From Pseudaminobacter soli (ex Li et al. 2025) (GTDB lineage: Bacteria; Pseudomonadota; Alphaproteobacteria; Rhizobiales; Rhizobiaceae): a stretch of DNA of 64,000 nt. The notes under the pieces were generated by a model. It was given only the letters and a program-made list of their open reading frames with translations. It ran no database searches and was not told the origin of the DNA. Of this stretch, positions 16,824-24,606 are shown one piece after another. The stretch's first letter is position 1, and each line of letters begins with the position of its first letter. The translations under genes were made by a program, and so were the position numbers. The DNA is taken from positions 1-64,000 of the forward strand of contig NZ_PXYL01000002.1 of NCBI RefSeq assembly GCF_003012705.1, written 5' to 3'.

Positions 16824-17636
16824 ATGACAGAAGCTGAAGACTCGCCTCTCTACGTCACCGCCCTTGCCAAGGGCCTTTCCGTCCTGACAGCGTTCGGGCC
16901 TTCCCGGGCCGCCATGAACCTCCTTGAGCTGGCAGATGCGACCGGCTTGAACAAGAGCACGATCCAGCGCTCCGTGTTCACGCTGGAAGCGATGGGCTAC
17001 CTCGCCCGCGACAGCGGTTCCAAGCGATACCGGCTGACGGTCCAGTCGCTGGAGATCGGCACCGGATACCTCCAGACAGCGGAGCTTATCGAGAGGGCCA
17101 ATCCGTTCATCCAGCAGCTAAACCGCCAGACGGGCGAGAGCTGCAACCTGCTCGAGCCCTGGGGCACGGACATGGTCTATGTGGCCCGCTTCACCAGCCA
17201 CAAGGAAATGCCGATCCATGTCCCGATCGGCCAGCGCCTCCCGATGTACTGCACCGCGGCTGGGCGCGCCTATCTTTCCGCGCTGCCGACCGAGGCCGCG
17301 GCGTCCTATATCGAACGGTCCGACAGGGTGGCGTTCACGGCGCACACGGTGACGGATCCGGCGGAGCTACTGGAGTTGCTCGTCCGCACGCGGACCGACG
17401 GATTTGCCCTGATCACCGAGGAAATCTACGTCGGCGATATCGCCGTCGGCGCTTGCATCGTCAATGCCGACGGGCAGCCGCTCGCCGCAATCAATATTTC
17501 CGTGCCATTCAGCCGCTGGCGGCCCGAACAGGTCCTCTCGGACCTAGCGCCGCAGCTCGTCAACACGGCGCGGGCGATTTCGAGCGCCGCGAAAGGGCTT
17601 AAGCCGTCCGGCGCGATGAAAAGCCATCAAACATAG
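16824..17636 (+). CDS. IclR family transcriptional regulator
   Basis: A 270-residue regulator. The N-terminal winged helix (about residues 5-70) has 'LLELADATGLNKSTIQRSVF' and 'GYLARDSGSKRYRLT'; the C-terminal GAF-like effector domain has 'RLPMYCTAAGRAYLSALPTE' and 'GFALITEEIYVGDIAVGACI', both IclR signatures. I start at the ATG at 16824; an upstream GTG at 16761 would add an unlikely leader. It sits inside the catabolic operon, so it probably responds to the substrate or an intermediate and controls the promoter before 15348. Confidence 0.85.
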   Translation: MTEAEDSPLYVTALAKGLSVLTAFGPSRAAMNLLELADATGLNKSTIQRSVFTLEAMGYLARDSGSKRYRLTVQSLEIGTGYLQTAELIERANPFIQQLNRQTGESCNLLEPWGTDMVYVARFTSHKEMPIHVPIGQRLPMYCTAAGRAYLSALPTEAAASYIERSDRVAFTAHTVTDPAELLELLVRTRTDGFALITEEIYVGDIAVGACIVNADGQPLAAINISVPFSRWRPEQVLSDLAPQLVNTARAISSAAKGLKPSGAMKSHQT

Positions 17637-17657
17637 AAACCGCTTCAAGGAGGAAGA

Positions 17658-18017
17658 ATGTCGATCCAACGCTTCGAACCGAACGGCAAACGCCTGAGCC
17701 ATGTTCTGGTTCACAATGGAATCGCCTACGTCACAGGCCAGGTTCCAGCAGATCGCAGCCAGGATGTCGCTGGCCAAACCGCGCAGGTCCTGTCGCAGAT
17801 CGAGGAGCTTCTCGAAAAGGCAGGAACCGAGAAGTCGAAGATCCTTTTCGCGCAGGTCTGGCTGAAACATGTCGTGGCGGATTTCGCGGCGATGAACAAA
17901 GTCTGGGAGGACTGGGTGCCTGCGGATGCACTGCCAGCGAGGGCCACGGTCGAGGCGAACCTTGCGGCCGAGAACATCCTCGTCGAGATCGCCGTCCAGG
18001 CGGCTGTCGAGGCCTGA
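17658..18017 (+). CDS. RidA/YjgF/Rid family protein
   Basis: A 119-residue Rid-family protein, usual full length. 'VHNGIAYVTGQVPADRSQDV', 'GQTAQVLSQIEELLEKAG' and 'PARATVEANLAAENILVEI' follow the family layout, including the near-terminal Arg-containing 'PARATVE' stretch that binds the carboxylate. RidA proteins hydrolyse reactive enamines and imines. Its place next to two flavin amine oxidases fits this: imines released by the oxidases would be its substrate. A strong AGGAGGAAG lies just before the ATG. Confidence 0.88.
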   Translation: MSIQRFEPNGKRLSHVLVHNGIAYVTGQVPADRSQDVAGQTAQVLSQIEELLEKAGTEKSKILFAQVWLKHVVADFAAMNKVWEDWVPADALPARATVEANLAAENILVEIAVQAAVEA

Positions 18018-18074
18018 TCATCGCTCAACAACGAAGAACTGACCAGCTCCCAAAGCAAAAGGATGGGGAACCAA

Positions 18075-19085
18075 ATGCGCAAGACCTTCATAATCACGGC
18101 CGTGGCAACGCTTCTGGCCGGCACGGCCGTTAGCGCCGCAGACACCACGCTGACGATTTCGAGCTACGGTGGGGCCTACCAGGAAGCCCAGTCGAAATCC
18201 TACTTCCAGCCGTTCATGGCCCAGAACCCGGATATCAAGATCGTCGAGGACAGCGCCTCCAGCAATGCAAAGCTCAAGGCCATGGTCGAGACCGGAAATG
18301 TCACGCTCGATCTGCTGCTGACCGACGACAGCTTCGGCCTGGAAGCCGACGCGCAATGGCTCGAGCCGATCGACTATTCGATCGTCGACAAGTCGAAGTT
18401 CATCGCAGGTGCGGCGGGAACATACCGCGTGGCCTCGGACATCGAGGGCACCGTTCTCGCCTACAATGCCAACGAGTTCGGCGGCGAGGCGCCGCAGGGC
18501 TTTGCCGACTTTTTCGATACCAAGAAATTCCCCGGCTCGCGCGCGGTCTGGAAATATGCCGCGTCCGGTATCTTCGAGGTGGCCCTGATCGCCGACGGCG
18601 TGAAGCCGGAAGATCTCTACCCGATAGACGTGGAGCGGGCGCTCAAGAAGCTCGATACCATCAAGTCGGACCTTGTGTGGTGGGAAAGCGGCTCGCAATC
18701 CGAGCAGCTTCTTTCGAGCGGCGAGGCGAGCATGGCCCTCGTCTGGGTCGGGCGTGCCCTGGGGGTTGCCGAGAAGGGCATCAAGATCGACTGGACCAAC
18801 TGGACCTCACAGACAGGGTACTGGGTGGTTCCCAAGGGCACGAAGAACAAGGAAGCGGCGATGAAGGCGATCAGCTTCTTTACCGAACCGGCCCAGCAGA
18901 TCGAGTTCACCAAATACATGCCCTACGGCCCGTCCAACAAGAATGCTCTCGCCTCCGTAGACAACAAGTTCAAGGGCAGCCTGCCGACGGATCACCTCGA
19001 CACGCGCGTCCTGATGAACGCGGATTGGTGGGCCGAAAACGGCGCGAAAGTCGACCTGCGCTTCCAGGAGTGGCTTCTCCAGTAA
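18075..19085 (+). CDS. ABC transporter periplasmic binding protein, PotD type
   Basis: A 336-residue secreted binding protein. The signal peptide MRKTFIITAVATLLAGTAVS ends before AADTTLTISSYGG. Domain features such as 'GTVLAYNANEF', 'FADFFDTKKFPGSRAVWKYA', 'WWESGSQSEQLLSSGEASMA' and the C-terminal 'LMNADWWAENGAKVDLRFQE' match the spermidine/putrescine and opine-type cluster D binding proteins. An in-frame ATG four codons upstream (18063) has no room for a ribosome-binding site. It is first of four transporter genes and is followed by a GC-rich hairpin that may protect its mRNA. Confidence 0.85.
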   Translation: MRKTFIITAVATLLAGTAVSAADTTLTISSYGGAYQEAQSKSYFQPFMAQNPDIKIVEDSASSNAKLKAMVETGNVTLDLLLTDDSFGLEADAQWLEPIDYSIVDKSKFIAGAAGTYRVASDIEGTVLAYNANEFGGEAPQGFADFFDTKKFPGSRAVWKYAASGIFEVALIADGVKPEDLYPIDVERALKKLDTIKSDLVWWESGSQSEQLLSSGEASMALVWVGRALGVAEKGIKIDWTNWTSQTGYWVVPKGTKNKEAAMKAISFFTEPAQQIEFTKYMPYGPSNKNALASVDNKFKGSLPTDHLDTRVLMNADWWAENGAKVDLRFQEWLLQ

Positions 19086-19103
19086 GACCTTCCGGCAAGC
19101 GAT

Positions 19104-19123
19104 CCGCCCGGTCTGCCGGGCGG
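19104..19123 (+). promoter_or_regulatory. Intercistronic hairpin after the binding-protein gene
   Basis: CCGCCCGG (19104-19111), a TCTG loop, and CCGGGCGG (19116-19123) form a perfect 8-bp GC stem. There is no T-run, so it is not a classical terminator. Hairpins between a binding-protein gene and its permease genes commonly stabilise the upstream message so that the binding protein is made in excess. Confidence 0.55.
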
Positions 19124-19154
19124 GTCCCTCCCCAACTTCCTGTTCGGAAATACG

Positions 19155-20039
19155 ATGTCCGTATCAACCCATGATCGCAGCTTGCCGGCAAAGGCGATGG
19201 CGAGCTTCCGTCTGCCGTCGGCATTCTGGCTGATCGCCCCCTCGATCCTGTTCCTCGCACTTTTTTTCGTGTTTCCGCTGCTGAAGCTCGTGGCAATCTC
19301 GCTGCCGGATGGCAGCACGGAGTACTACCACCAGATCTTCACAACGCCGGTTTTCCTCAGGGTCATCGGCGAGACGTTCCGGGTGTCACTCATAGTGACC
19401 GTCGTCACGGTGGCCGTCGCCTATCCCTACGCTTACGCCATGGCGCATGGCGGGCGGGCGGTCCTGCTCGTTCTTACGGTCGCCTTGCTCATTCCCTTCT
19501 GGGTGAGCCTTCTGCTCCGGAGTTTCTCGTGGATCGTACTGCTCCAGAACACCGGCCTGATCAACAATTTCCTAATCGCTACCGGACTGATCGAAAGACC
19601 GATCCGTCTCATCCGCACGCCGCTGGGCGTGATCATCGGGATGGTGCATATCCTTTTGCCCTACGCGGTTCTCCCACTCTATACGGTGATGAAAAAGATC
19701 GACCTGCGCCTCATGGAAGCGTCGTCGATCTGCGGCGCAAGCTGGCTCAAGGGATTTGCACGGATCTATTTCCCGCTGTCCCTGCCGGGCGTCATGGCCT
19801 CCGCAATCCTCGCGTTCACGTTGGCGCTGGGCTTCTACATAACGCCGGCGCTGCTCGGCAGTCCGCGCGACATGATGATTGCGCAGATGATCGCCGGCCA
19901 GTTCACCGAGCAGCTAAACTTCGGCCTAGGAGCCGCGCTTGCAGTCGTCCTCATGGTCCTCACGGCCGTGGCCTTCGGGCTGTTCGGGGCCGCACGGACT
20001 GCCCTACAGAAGCGCGATCGCAGAAAAGGGGAGGCATAA
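19155..20039 (+). CDS. ABC transporter permease, PotB type
   Basis: A 294-residue permease with six predicted membrane helices. The binding-protein-dependent transport (EAA) loop is at about residues 190-210 ('EASSICGASWLKGFARIYFP' with 'LSLPGVMASAIL'). 'LIPFWVSLLLRSFSWIVLLQ' and 'INNFLIATGLIERPIRLI' are typical of PotB-like subunits. It is followed one base later by the second permease, so the two are made together and form the membrane channel. Confidence 0.88.
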   Translation: MSVSTHDRSLPAKAMASFRLPSAFWLIAPSILFLALFFVFPLLKLVAISLPDGSTEYYHQIFTTPVFLRVIGETFRVSLIVTVVTVAVAYPYAYAMAHGGRAVLLVLTVALLIPFWVSLLLRSFSWIVLLQNTGLINNFLIATGLIERPIRLIRTPLGVIIGMVHILLPYAVLPLYTVMKKIDLRLMEASSICGASWLKGFARIYFPLSLPGVMASAILAFTLALGFYITPALLGSPRDMMIAQMIAGQFTEQLNFGLGAALAVVLMVLTAVAFGLFGAARTALQKRDRRKGEA

Positions 20040-20040
20040 C

Positions 20041-20820
20041 ATGGACAAGCTGAGGCGCGTTCTCTTCTGGGTCGTGGTCGGCCTGACGGCTGTGTTCCTG
20101 CTGTTGCCGACATTGATCATCGTGCCGATGTCGTTCACGACGACGTCGACGCTGGAGTTCCCTCCGATCGGCTTTACTTTCGAATGGTACGGCAAAGTCA
20201 TCGGCGCATCGGACTGGCAGGGGGCGCTGATCAACAGCCTCGTCGTCGCCTTCGCTGCGGCGATCCTGGCCACCGTGATCGGAACGGCGGCGGCGCTTGC
20301 ACTCCATACATATCGTTTTCCCGGCAAGACGCTCGTCATGGGCCTTCTACTCAGCCCCATGGTCACGCCCGTCATCGTGCTTGCGGTGGGGATGTACATG
20401 GTGTTCTCGGGATGGGGGCTCGTCGCGACCCGGCTCGGGCTAGTCCTTGCCCATACGGTTCTTGCCATTCCCTTCGTCGTCGTCTCGGTCCTTGCAAGCT
20501 CGCGCATGGTGAACCCCTCGCTGGCCCTCGCCAGCCTTGGCCTCGGTGCGAGCCGCTGGTTCACCTTCCGGCGGGTCACGCTACCGCTAATCATGCCTGG
20601 CGTTTTGTCGGGAGCCGTCTTCGCATTCATCACGTCTTGGGACGAAGTCGTCATCGCGCTATTTCTCGCCGATGTCCGGACCCGCACGGTTCCGATCATG
20701 ATCTGGAACCAGGTGCGCACCAACCTCGACCCGGCCACGGCCGCTGTTGCCGCGATTCTCATCGTGCTGTCGGCGCTGGGCGTCCTCCTCTCGTACAAAT
20801 TCAGGGAAGCCAGATCATGA
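20041..20820 (+). CDS. ABC transporter permease, PotC type
   Basis: A 259-residue permease with six membrane helices. The EAA-like loop reads 'ASLGLGASRWFTFRRVTLPL' followed by 'IMPGVLSGAVFAFITSWDEV', and 'RTRTVPIMIWNQVR' follows it, all as in PotC. The ATG at 20041 directly follows the stop of the first permease; its TGA overlaps the ATG of the ATPase gene (ATGA), so translation is coupled across the three genes. Confidence 0.88.
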   Translation: MDKLRRVLFWVVVGLTAVFLLLPTLIIVPMSFTTTSTLEFPPIGFTFEWYGKVIGASDWQGALINSLVVAFAAAILATVIGTAAALALHTYRFPGKTLVMGLLLSPMVTPVIVLAVGMYMVFSGWGLVATRLGLVLAHTVLAIPFVVVSVLASSRMVNPSLALASLGLGASRWFTFRRVTLPLIMPGVLSGAVFAFITSWDEVVIALFLADVRTRTVPIMIWNQVRTNLDPATAAVAAILIVLSALGVLLSYKFREARS

Positions 20821-21923
20821 ACGCCGCCCTTCAGAACACCGCGGGCACGGCTATGAAACTCGAAGGGGTTTCGAAGCTCTACGGGGCCGTCAAGGCTCTC
20901 GACAATGTGTCCTTCCAACTTCGCAAAGGCGAATTCCTGACCATGCTCGGCCCCTCGGGGTCCGGCAAGACGACTTCGCTGCGCGCCATCGCGGGCTTCA
21001 TCCAGCCGACCGCTGGGCGCCTGCTGATCGATGGCCGGGACATGACCGGGGTCCCGCCGCAGAAGCGCAACATCGGGATGATGTTCCAGGACTATGCCCT
21101 CTTCCCGCACATGACGGTGCTCGAGAACATCGGCTACCCGCTGGAAACGCGCGGCATCAAGCGCGCCAAGCGCGAGAAGCGCAGCATGGAGATGCTTGAA
21201 ATCGTCGGCCTGGCGCATTGCGCGAAGCGCTATCCGAAAGAGATGTCCGGCGGCCAGCAACAGCGCGTCGCGCTGGCACGCGCCCTCGTGTTCAGGCCGG
21301 ATATCGTGCTTCTGGACGAGCCCATGGCCGCGCTCGACAAGAAGCTGCGCGGGCAGATGCAGATCGAGATCATGCACATCACGCGGCAGGTCGGCGCGAC
21401 CGTGGTTTCGGTCACGCACGACCAAGAAGAGGCGCTGGTCATGAGCGATCGCATCGCCATCTTCAAAGACGGGCGCCTCGAGCAGATCGGCACGCCGCAC
21501 GAGCTCTACCTTCAGCCGCGCTCCGAATTCGTCGCCGATTTCATCGGGGAAGCCAACCTCCTGCGCGGCGCCGTTCGGTCGACGAGCGACGGGACCGTTG
21601 TGGAAGGCGACGGCTGGAAGGCCTGCCTCCCCAAGGGCGATCCCCGGTCCGAGGCGCTCGCCAAGGCGCAGAAGGCCTGCGTGGTGCTTCGGCCGGAGCG
21701 GATCCACGCGGTTTTGGCAAGCCGCGAAGCGGAAAACGCGGGCGTGGGGGTGATCGAAGACAAGATTTATCTCGGGGTCGAGTACCGGCTGGTCGTCCGG
21801 ATGAATGATGGCGGCAAGGTCAACCTTCGCAGTCGGGATGTCGCTTCCATCGCCAGCATGAACGCAGGGGACCGGATCGGCATGGCATGGACCGCCGACG
21901 ACATCGTCGTCATCCACGCGTGA
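20817..21923 (+). CDS. ABC transporter ATP-binding protein, PotA type
   Basis: A 368-residue importer ATPase. Walker A 'GPSGSGKTT', Q-loop 'MMFQDYALFPHMTVLEN', ABC signature 'MSGGQQQRVALARAL', Walker B 'DIVLLDEPMAALD' and the switch His in 'VVSVTHDQEEALVMSDR' are all intact. The C-terminal ~130 residues form the TOBE-type regulatory domain of the PotA/MalK group. The gene starts at the ATG at 20817 that overlaps the permease stop; longer in-frame extensions into the permease gene are artefacts. Confidence 0.92.
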   Translation: MNAALQNTAGTAMKLEGVSKLYGAVKALDNVSFQLRKGEFLTMLGPSGSGKTTSLRAIAGFIQPTAGRLLIDGRDMTGVPPQKRNIGMMFQDYALFPHMTVLENIGYPLETRGIKRAKREKRSMEMLEIVGLAHCAKRYPKEMSGGQQQRVALARALVFRPDIVLLDEPMAALDKKLRGQMQIEIMHITRQVGATVVSVTHDQEEALVMSDRIAIFKDGRLEQIGTPHELYLQPRSEFVADFIGEANLLRGAVRSTSDGTVVEGDGWKACLPKGDPRSEALAKAQKACVVLRPERIHAVLASREAENAGVGVIEDKIYLGVEYRLVVRMNDGGKVNLRSRDVASIASMNAGDRIGMAWTADDIVVIHA

Positions 21924-21942
21924 GAAGGCAAGGGACGGGATC

Positions 21943-23409
21943 ATGAGCCACGACAACCAGCAGGCGGAGGTGACGTTTCTCTGGAACGGCGCGCCGATCA
22001 GGGCGCGGCAAGGCGACTGCGTGGCGGCGGCTCTTTGGCGCGCCGGCATCACCACGCTCGCAAGGTCGCGCAAGATTCATCGGCCGCTCGGCTACAGCGG
22101 CTCCTATCCGACGGGCGTGCTTGCCCGTGTGAATGGGCGACCGAACGTGCGGCTCGACCAGGTCAGTGTGCAGGACGGCCTTGTCGTCGAAATGCAGAAC
22201 ACCTGGCCATCACCGCGCTTTGATCTTCTGAAGCTTGCCCAGTTCCTGCCGCCGAAGCTTGTCTACGGCGGCTTCGAGCACGGCGCCTGGATGCCGAAGA
22301 CCGGTCCGGCATATCGCTTTGCCGAAAGGGCGATGGCGAACCTTGCGGGCGTAGCGCGCCCTGCCGACGTCACCATCCAGCCGTCCCCAATTCCTGGAGA
22401 ACGCGTGGCAGTGGATTGCCTCGTCGTCGGGGGCGGGCCTGCCGGGATCTCGGAGGCGAACCGGCGGGCCAGGCTCGGCGAGACGGTCGCGCTCGTCACC
22501 AGAGGGGACCGCCTTGCCCGTTTCGCGACCGCCGCCGGAGCGGCAGTCGAGCCGCTCAGCCCGCAGGTCCGGCTGTTTGCGGGAATGGAGCTTTTCGGCG
22601 TCTACCGCGATGGCGCGCTCATGGTCGGGGCGCCGCATGACAACCGGCGAGGGGCGGTCGCCTTCGATCCCCGGGGGACGGTCCTGGCGACCGGGCGGCG
22701 TTCGATACCGCCGCTGGTCAGGGGCAATCAGCTGCCCGGCGTATTCGATGCCCACTCCGCCCTTCAGCTCGCAGCCGTCCACCGCGTCATGCCGGGACGG
22801 CGCGTCTCGGTCGTGGGGACGGGGGCGGAGACGGAGCTCGCAGACCGGCTCGTTTCTCTCGGCGTGGACGTGGTTCACCGCGGACCGGTCGAGGAACTCG
22901 TGGAGATCACGGGGCGGAGCCGGGTGACGGCCATTCGCGCCGGCGCGGAGATCCGCTGCGACGCTGTCGTCCATGCCGGCCCGTGGCGGATCGATCCGAG
23001 CCTCGGCTTCCAGGCTTCGGGCGAGGGGATGTTCCAGATGCTGGCGCGCCCGCTTCCGGACACAATGTCGGTCGTCGGGGCGGCCGCCCTGGACAACGAA
23101 CGCGTTCACGCCCGCAAGCATCTTCATCCCGGCACTCTGATCTGCCCCTGCATGGATGTGACGGCCGGCGAACTCTACTGCCACATCGACGAGGGCGAAA
23201 CGGATCCCGAGGTTCTGAAGCGGCTGACGTCCTGCGGCATGGGAACGTGCCAGGGGTTTCCTTGCTGGGAGCACATGCTGGCGCTGCTCGCGGCCCGCAT
23301 AGGCGTCGAACCAGAGGCAATTGCTCGCCCCACCCACCGGCCTCCCCGGCGCTCGATAACGGTGGCGCAGGCGGCTGGCCTTGCCGCACTCGTGGAGCCC
23401 GACCGATGA
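21943..23409 (+). CDS. SoxA-like/opine-oxidase-A-like FAD-NAD(P) subunit
   Basis: A 488-residue flavoprotein subunit. The N-terminal ~90 residues ('DCVAAALWRAGITTLARSRK' then 'IHRPLGYSGSYPTGVLARVN') resemble the start of sarcosine oxidase alpha. A Rossmann block follows ('VDCLVVGGGPAGISEANRRA' near residue 155) and a second nucleotide site ('RVSVVGTGAETELADRL'). The C-terminal cysteine cluster, 'LICPCMDVTAGEL...C' and 'TSCGMGTCQGFPC', is a BFD-like [2Fe-2S] motif. Unlike ~1000-residue SoxA it lacks the folate-binding GcvT half, so it is built like the A subunit of opine and D-amino-acid dehydrogenases. The following gene is its partner; the genes overlap by four bases. Confidence 0.78.
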   Translation: MSHDNQQAEVTFLWNGAPIRARQGDCVAAALWRAGITTLARSRKIHRPLGYSGSYPTGVLARVNGRPNVRLDQVSVQDGLVVEMQNTWPSPRFDLLKLAQFLPPKLVYGGFEHGAWMPKTGPAYRFAERAMANLAGVARPADVTIQPSPIPGERVAVDCLVVGGGPAGISEANRRARLGETVALVTRGDRLARFATAAGAAVEPLSPQVRLFAGMELFGVYRDGALMVGAPHDNRRGAVAFDPRGTVLATGRRSIPPLVRGNQLPGVFDAHSALQLAAVHRVMPGRRVSVVGTGAETELADRLVSLGVDVVHRGPVEELVEITGRSRVTAIRAGAEIRCDAVVHAGPWRIDPSLGFQASGEGMFQMLARPLPDTMSVVGAAALDNERVHARKHLHPGTLICPCMDVTAGELYCHIDEGETDPEVLKRLTSCGMGTCQGFPCWEHMLALLAARIGVEPEAIARPTHRPPRRSITVAQAAGLAALVEPDR

Positions 23410-24560
23410 ACAAGCCCCTTCCCAAACGCGCGGCCGTCGTCATCATCGGTGGCGGCGTGCAGGGTCTCTCCGTCGCATTCAACCTGATCGAGCAGGGGCA
23501 GCGGGATATCCTCGTCCTCGATGCCGGCTACTGGCAGGGGGGAGCTTCTGGCCGCAACGGCACGCTCATCCGGCCGGGCTTCGCCTCAGTCGCCTGGACC
23601 GAGCTCTTCGTTTTGACCGTCAACGAATGGCGATCCTGGTCGAAACGCCTCGGCGAGAACGTCATGTTCACGCAGCGCGGCTACTCGGTGGTGTCGGAGG
23701 TCGAGAAAAGCGAGGCGATGCTCCTTGAGGGGCTGAAGGTCCAGAAGAGCCTCGGGGTCAATAGCTGGATGCTGTCGCGCCGCGAGATCGACGACCTTCT
23801 TCCCGCGATCAACAAGTCCCGCGTCCGGGCCGTGCAGCACCAGCCCGAAGGGGGCGTCGCACCTCACCACGCAGTGATGAAGGGCCTGCTGGCCTTCTGC
23901 CAGCGCAACGGCGTCGATGTTCGCTACCGGACGGCGATCAGCGGGGTGGAACGGACGGGGCCGCGCGTGAGCGCGGTGCTGGTGGGCGACCACAGGATCG
24001 AGGCGGATTGCGTCGTCGCTTGCGCCGGGCCGAACAACCCGGATATCGCCGCCATGGCCGCCGTACCGCTCAATGGCTTCGGCATGCGCATCGAGGCAAT
24101 GGCGCTCGAGCCCACGCGGCCGCTCATCAAACCTGCCATCGCGCTGATCGACAGCCTGGCCTATTTCCACCAGACCTCGCGCGGCGAAGTGGTGGGCGGG
24201 ACGGAAGTGCCCGAGACGCCGCGCATGTCGCTGAAGGTCGACGTGCCCGTGATGGTCCAGATGGCGAAAGTCTATCTGGAAATGTTCCCCCAGCTCGGCG
24301 AAGTCCGCATCCTGCGCCACTGGGCCGGGCAGTTCCATGCCTCGTCCGACTATGCACCGCTCCTCGGTGAGCATCCGGATCTGAAGGACCTCTGGTTCTC
24401 CGCCGGATGGTCCTACGGCTTCGCGGGTGCCCCGGCCGCCGGAAAGCTGCTGGCGGAAGCGATCGCCAGGGGCCGGATCGATCACCGGATGAAGCCCTTC
24501 GCCCTCGACCGCTTCGAGAAGACGGGGCCGATTGCCGAAGGCGGCATCGTGCTTGCGTGA
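23406..24560 (+). CDS. SoxB-like/opine-oxidase-B-like FAD-dependent oxidoreductase
   Basis: A 384-residue DAO-family flavoenzyme: 'AAVVIIGGGVQGLSVAFNLI' near residue 12 binds FAD, 'YWQGGASGRNGTLIRPGFAS' is the family's second motif, and 'GWSYGFAGAPAAGKLLAEAI' closes the FAD site. It is the catalytic partner of the preceding SoxA-like subunit, taking electrons from a C-N bond and passing them on. The ATG overlaps the upstream stop (ATGA). The substrate is probably a secondary amine or imino acid, an inference from family only. Confidence 0.82.
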   Translation: MNKPLPKRAAVVIIGGGVQGLSVAFNLIEQGQRDILVLDAGYWQGGASGRNGTLIRPGFASVAWTELFVLTVNEWRSWSKRLGENVMFTQRGYSVVSEVEKSEAMLLEGLKVQKSLGVNSWMLSRREIDDLLPAINKSRVRAVQHQPEGGVAPHHAVMKGLLAFCQRNGVDVRYRTAISGVERTGPRVSAVLVGDHRIEADCVVACAGPNNPDIAAMAAVPLNGFGMRIEAMALEPTRPLIKPAIALIDSLAYFHQTSRGEVVGGTEVPETPRMSLKVDVPVMVQMAKVYLEMFPQLGEVRILRHWAGQFHASSDYAPLLGEHPDLKDLWFSAGWSYGFAGAPAAGKLLAEAIARGRIDHRMKPFALDRFEKTGPIAEGGIVLA

Positions 24561-24606
24561 CACGTCGAACGAGAACCTTGACATACAGCCAGAAAGGACA
24601 GCTCCG

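Noticed and set aside
20004-22073. 689-codon open frame on the minus strand
   Set aside because: It is antisense to the permease, ATPase and SoxA-like genes, whose motifs are intact, and its product matches no family. High GC gives long antisense frames; those at 8957-10798, 22210-23337 and 24715-26046 are rejected for the same reason.
21943-22220. N-terminal [2Fe-2S] ferredoxin domain with cysteines in the SoxA-like protein
   Set aside because: The fold resembles the SoxA N-terminus, but the expected Cys cluster is not there; the Fe-S cysteines seen are in the C-terminal BFD-like region.
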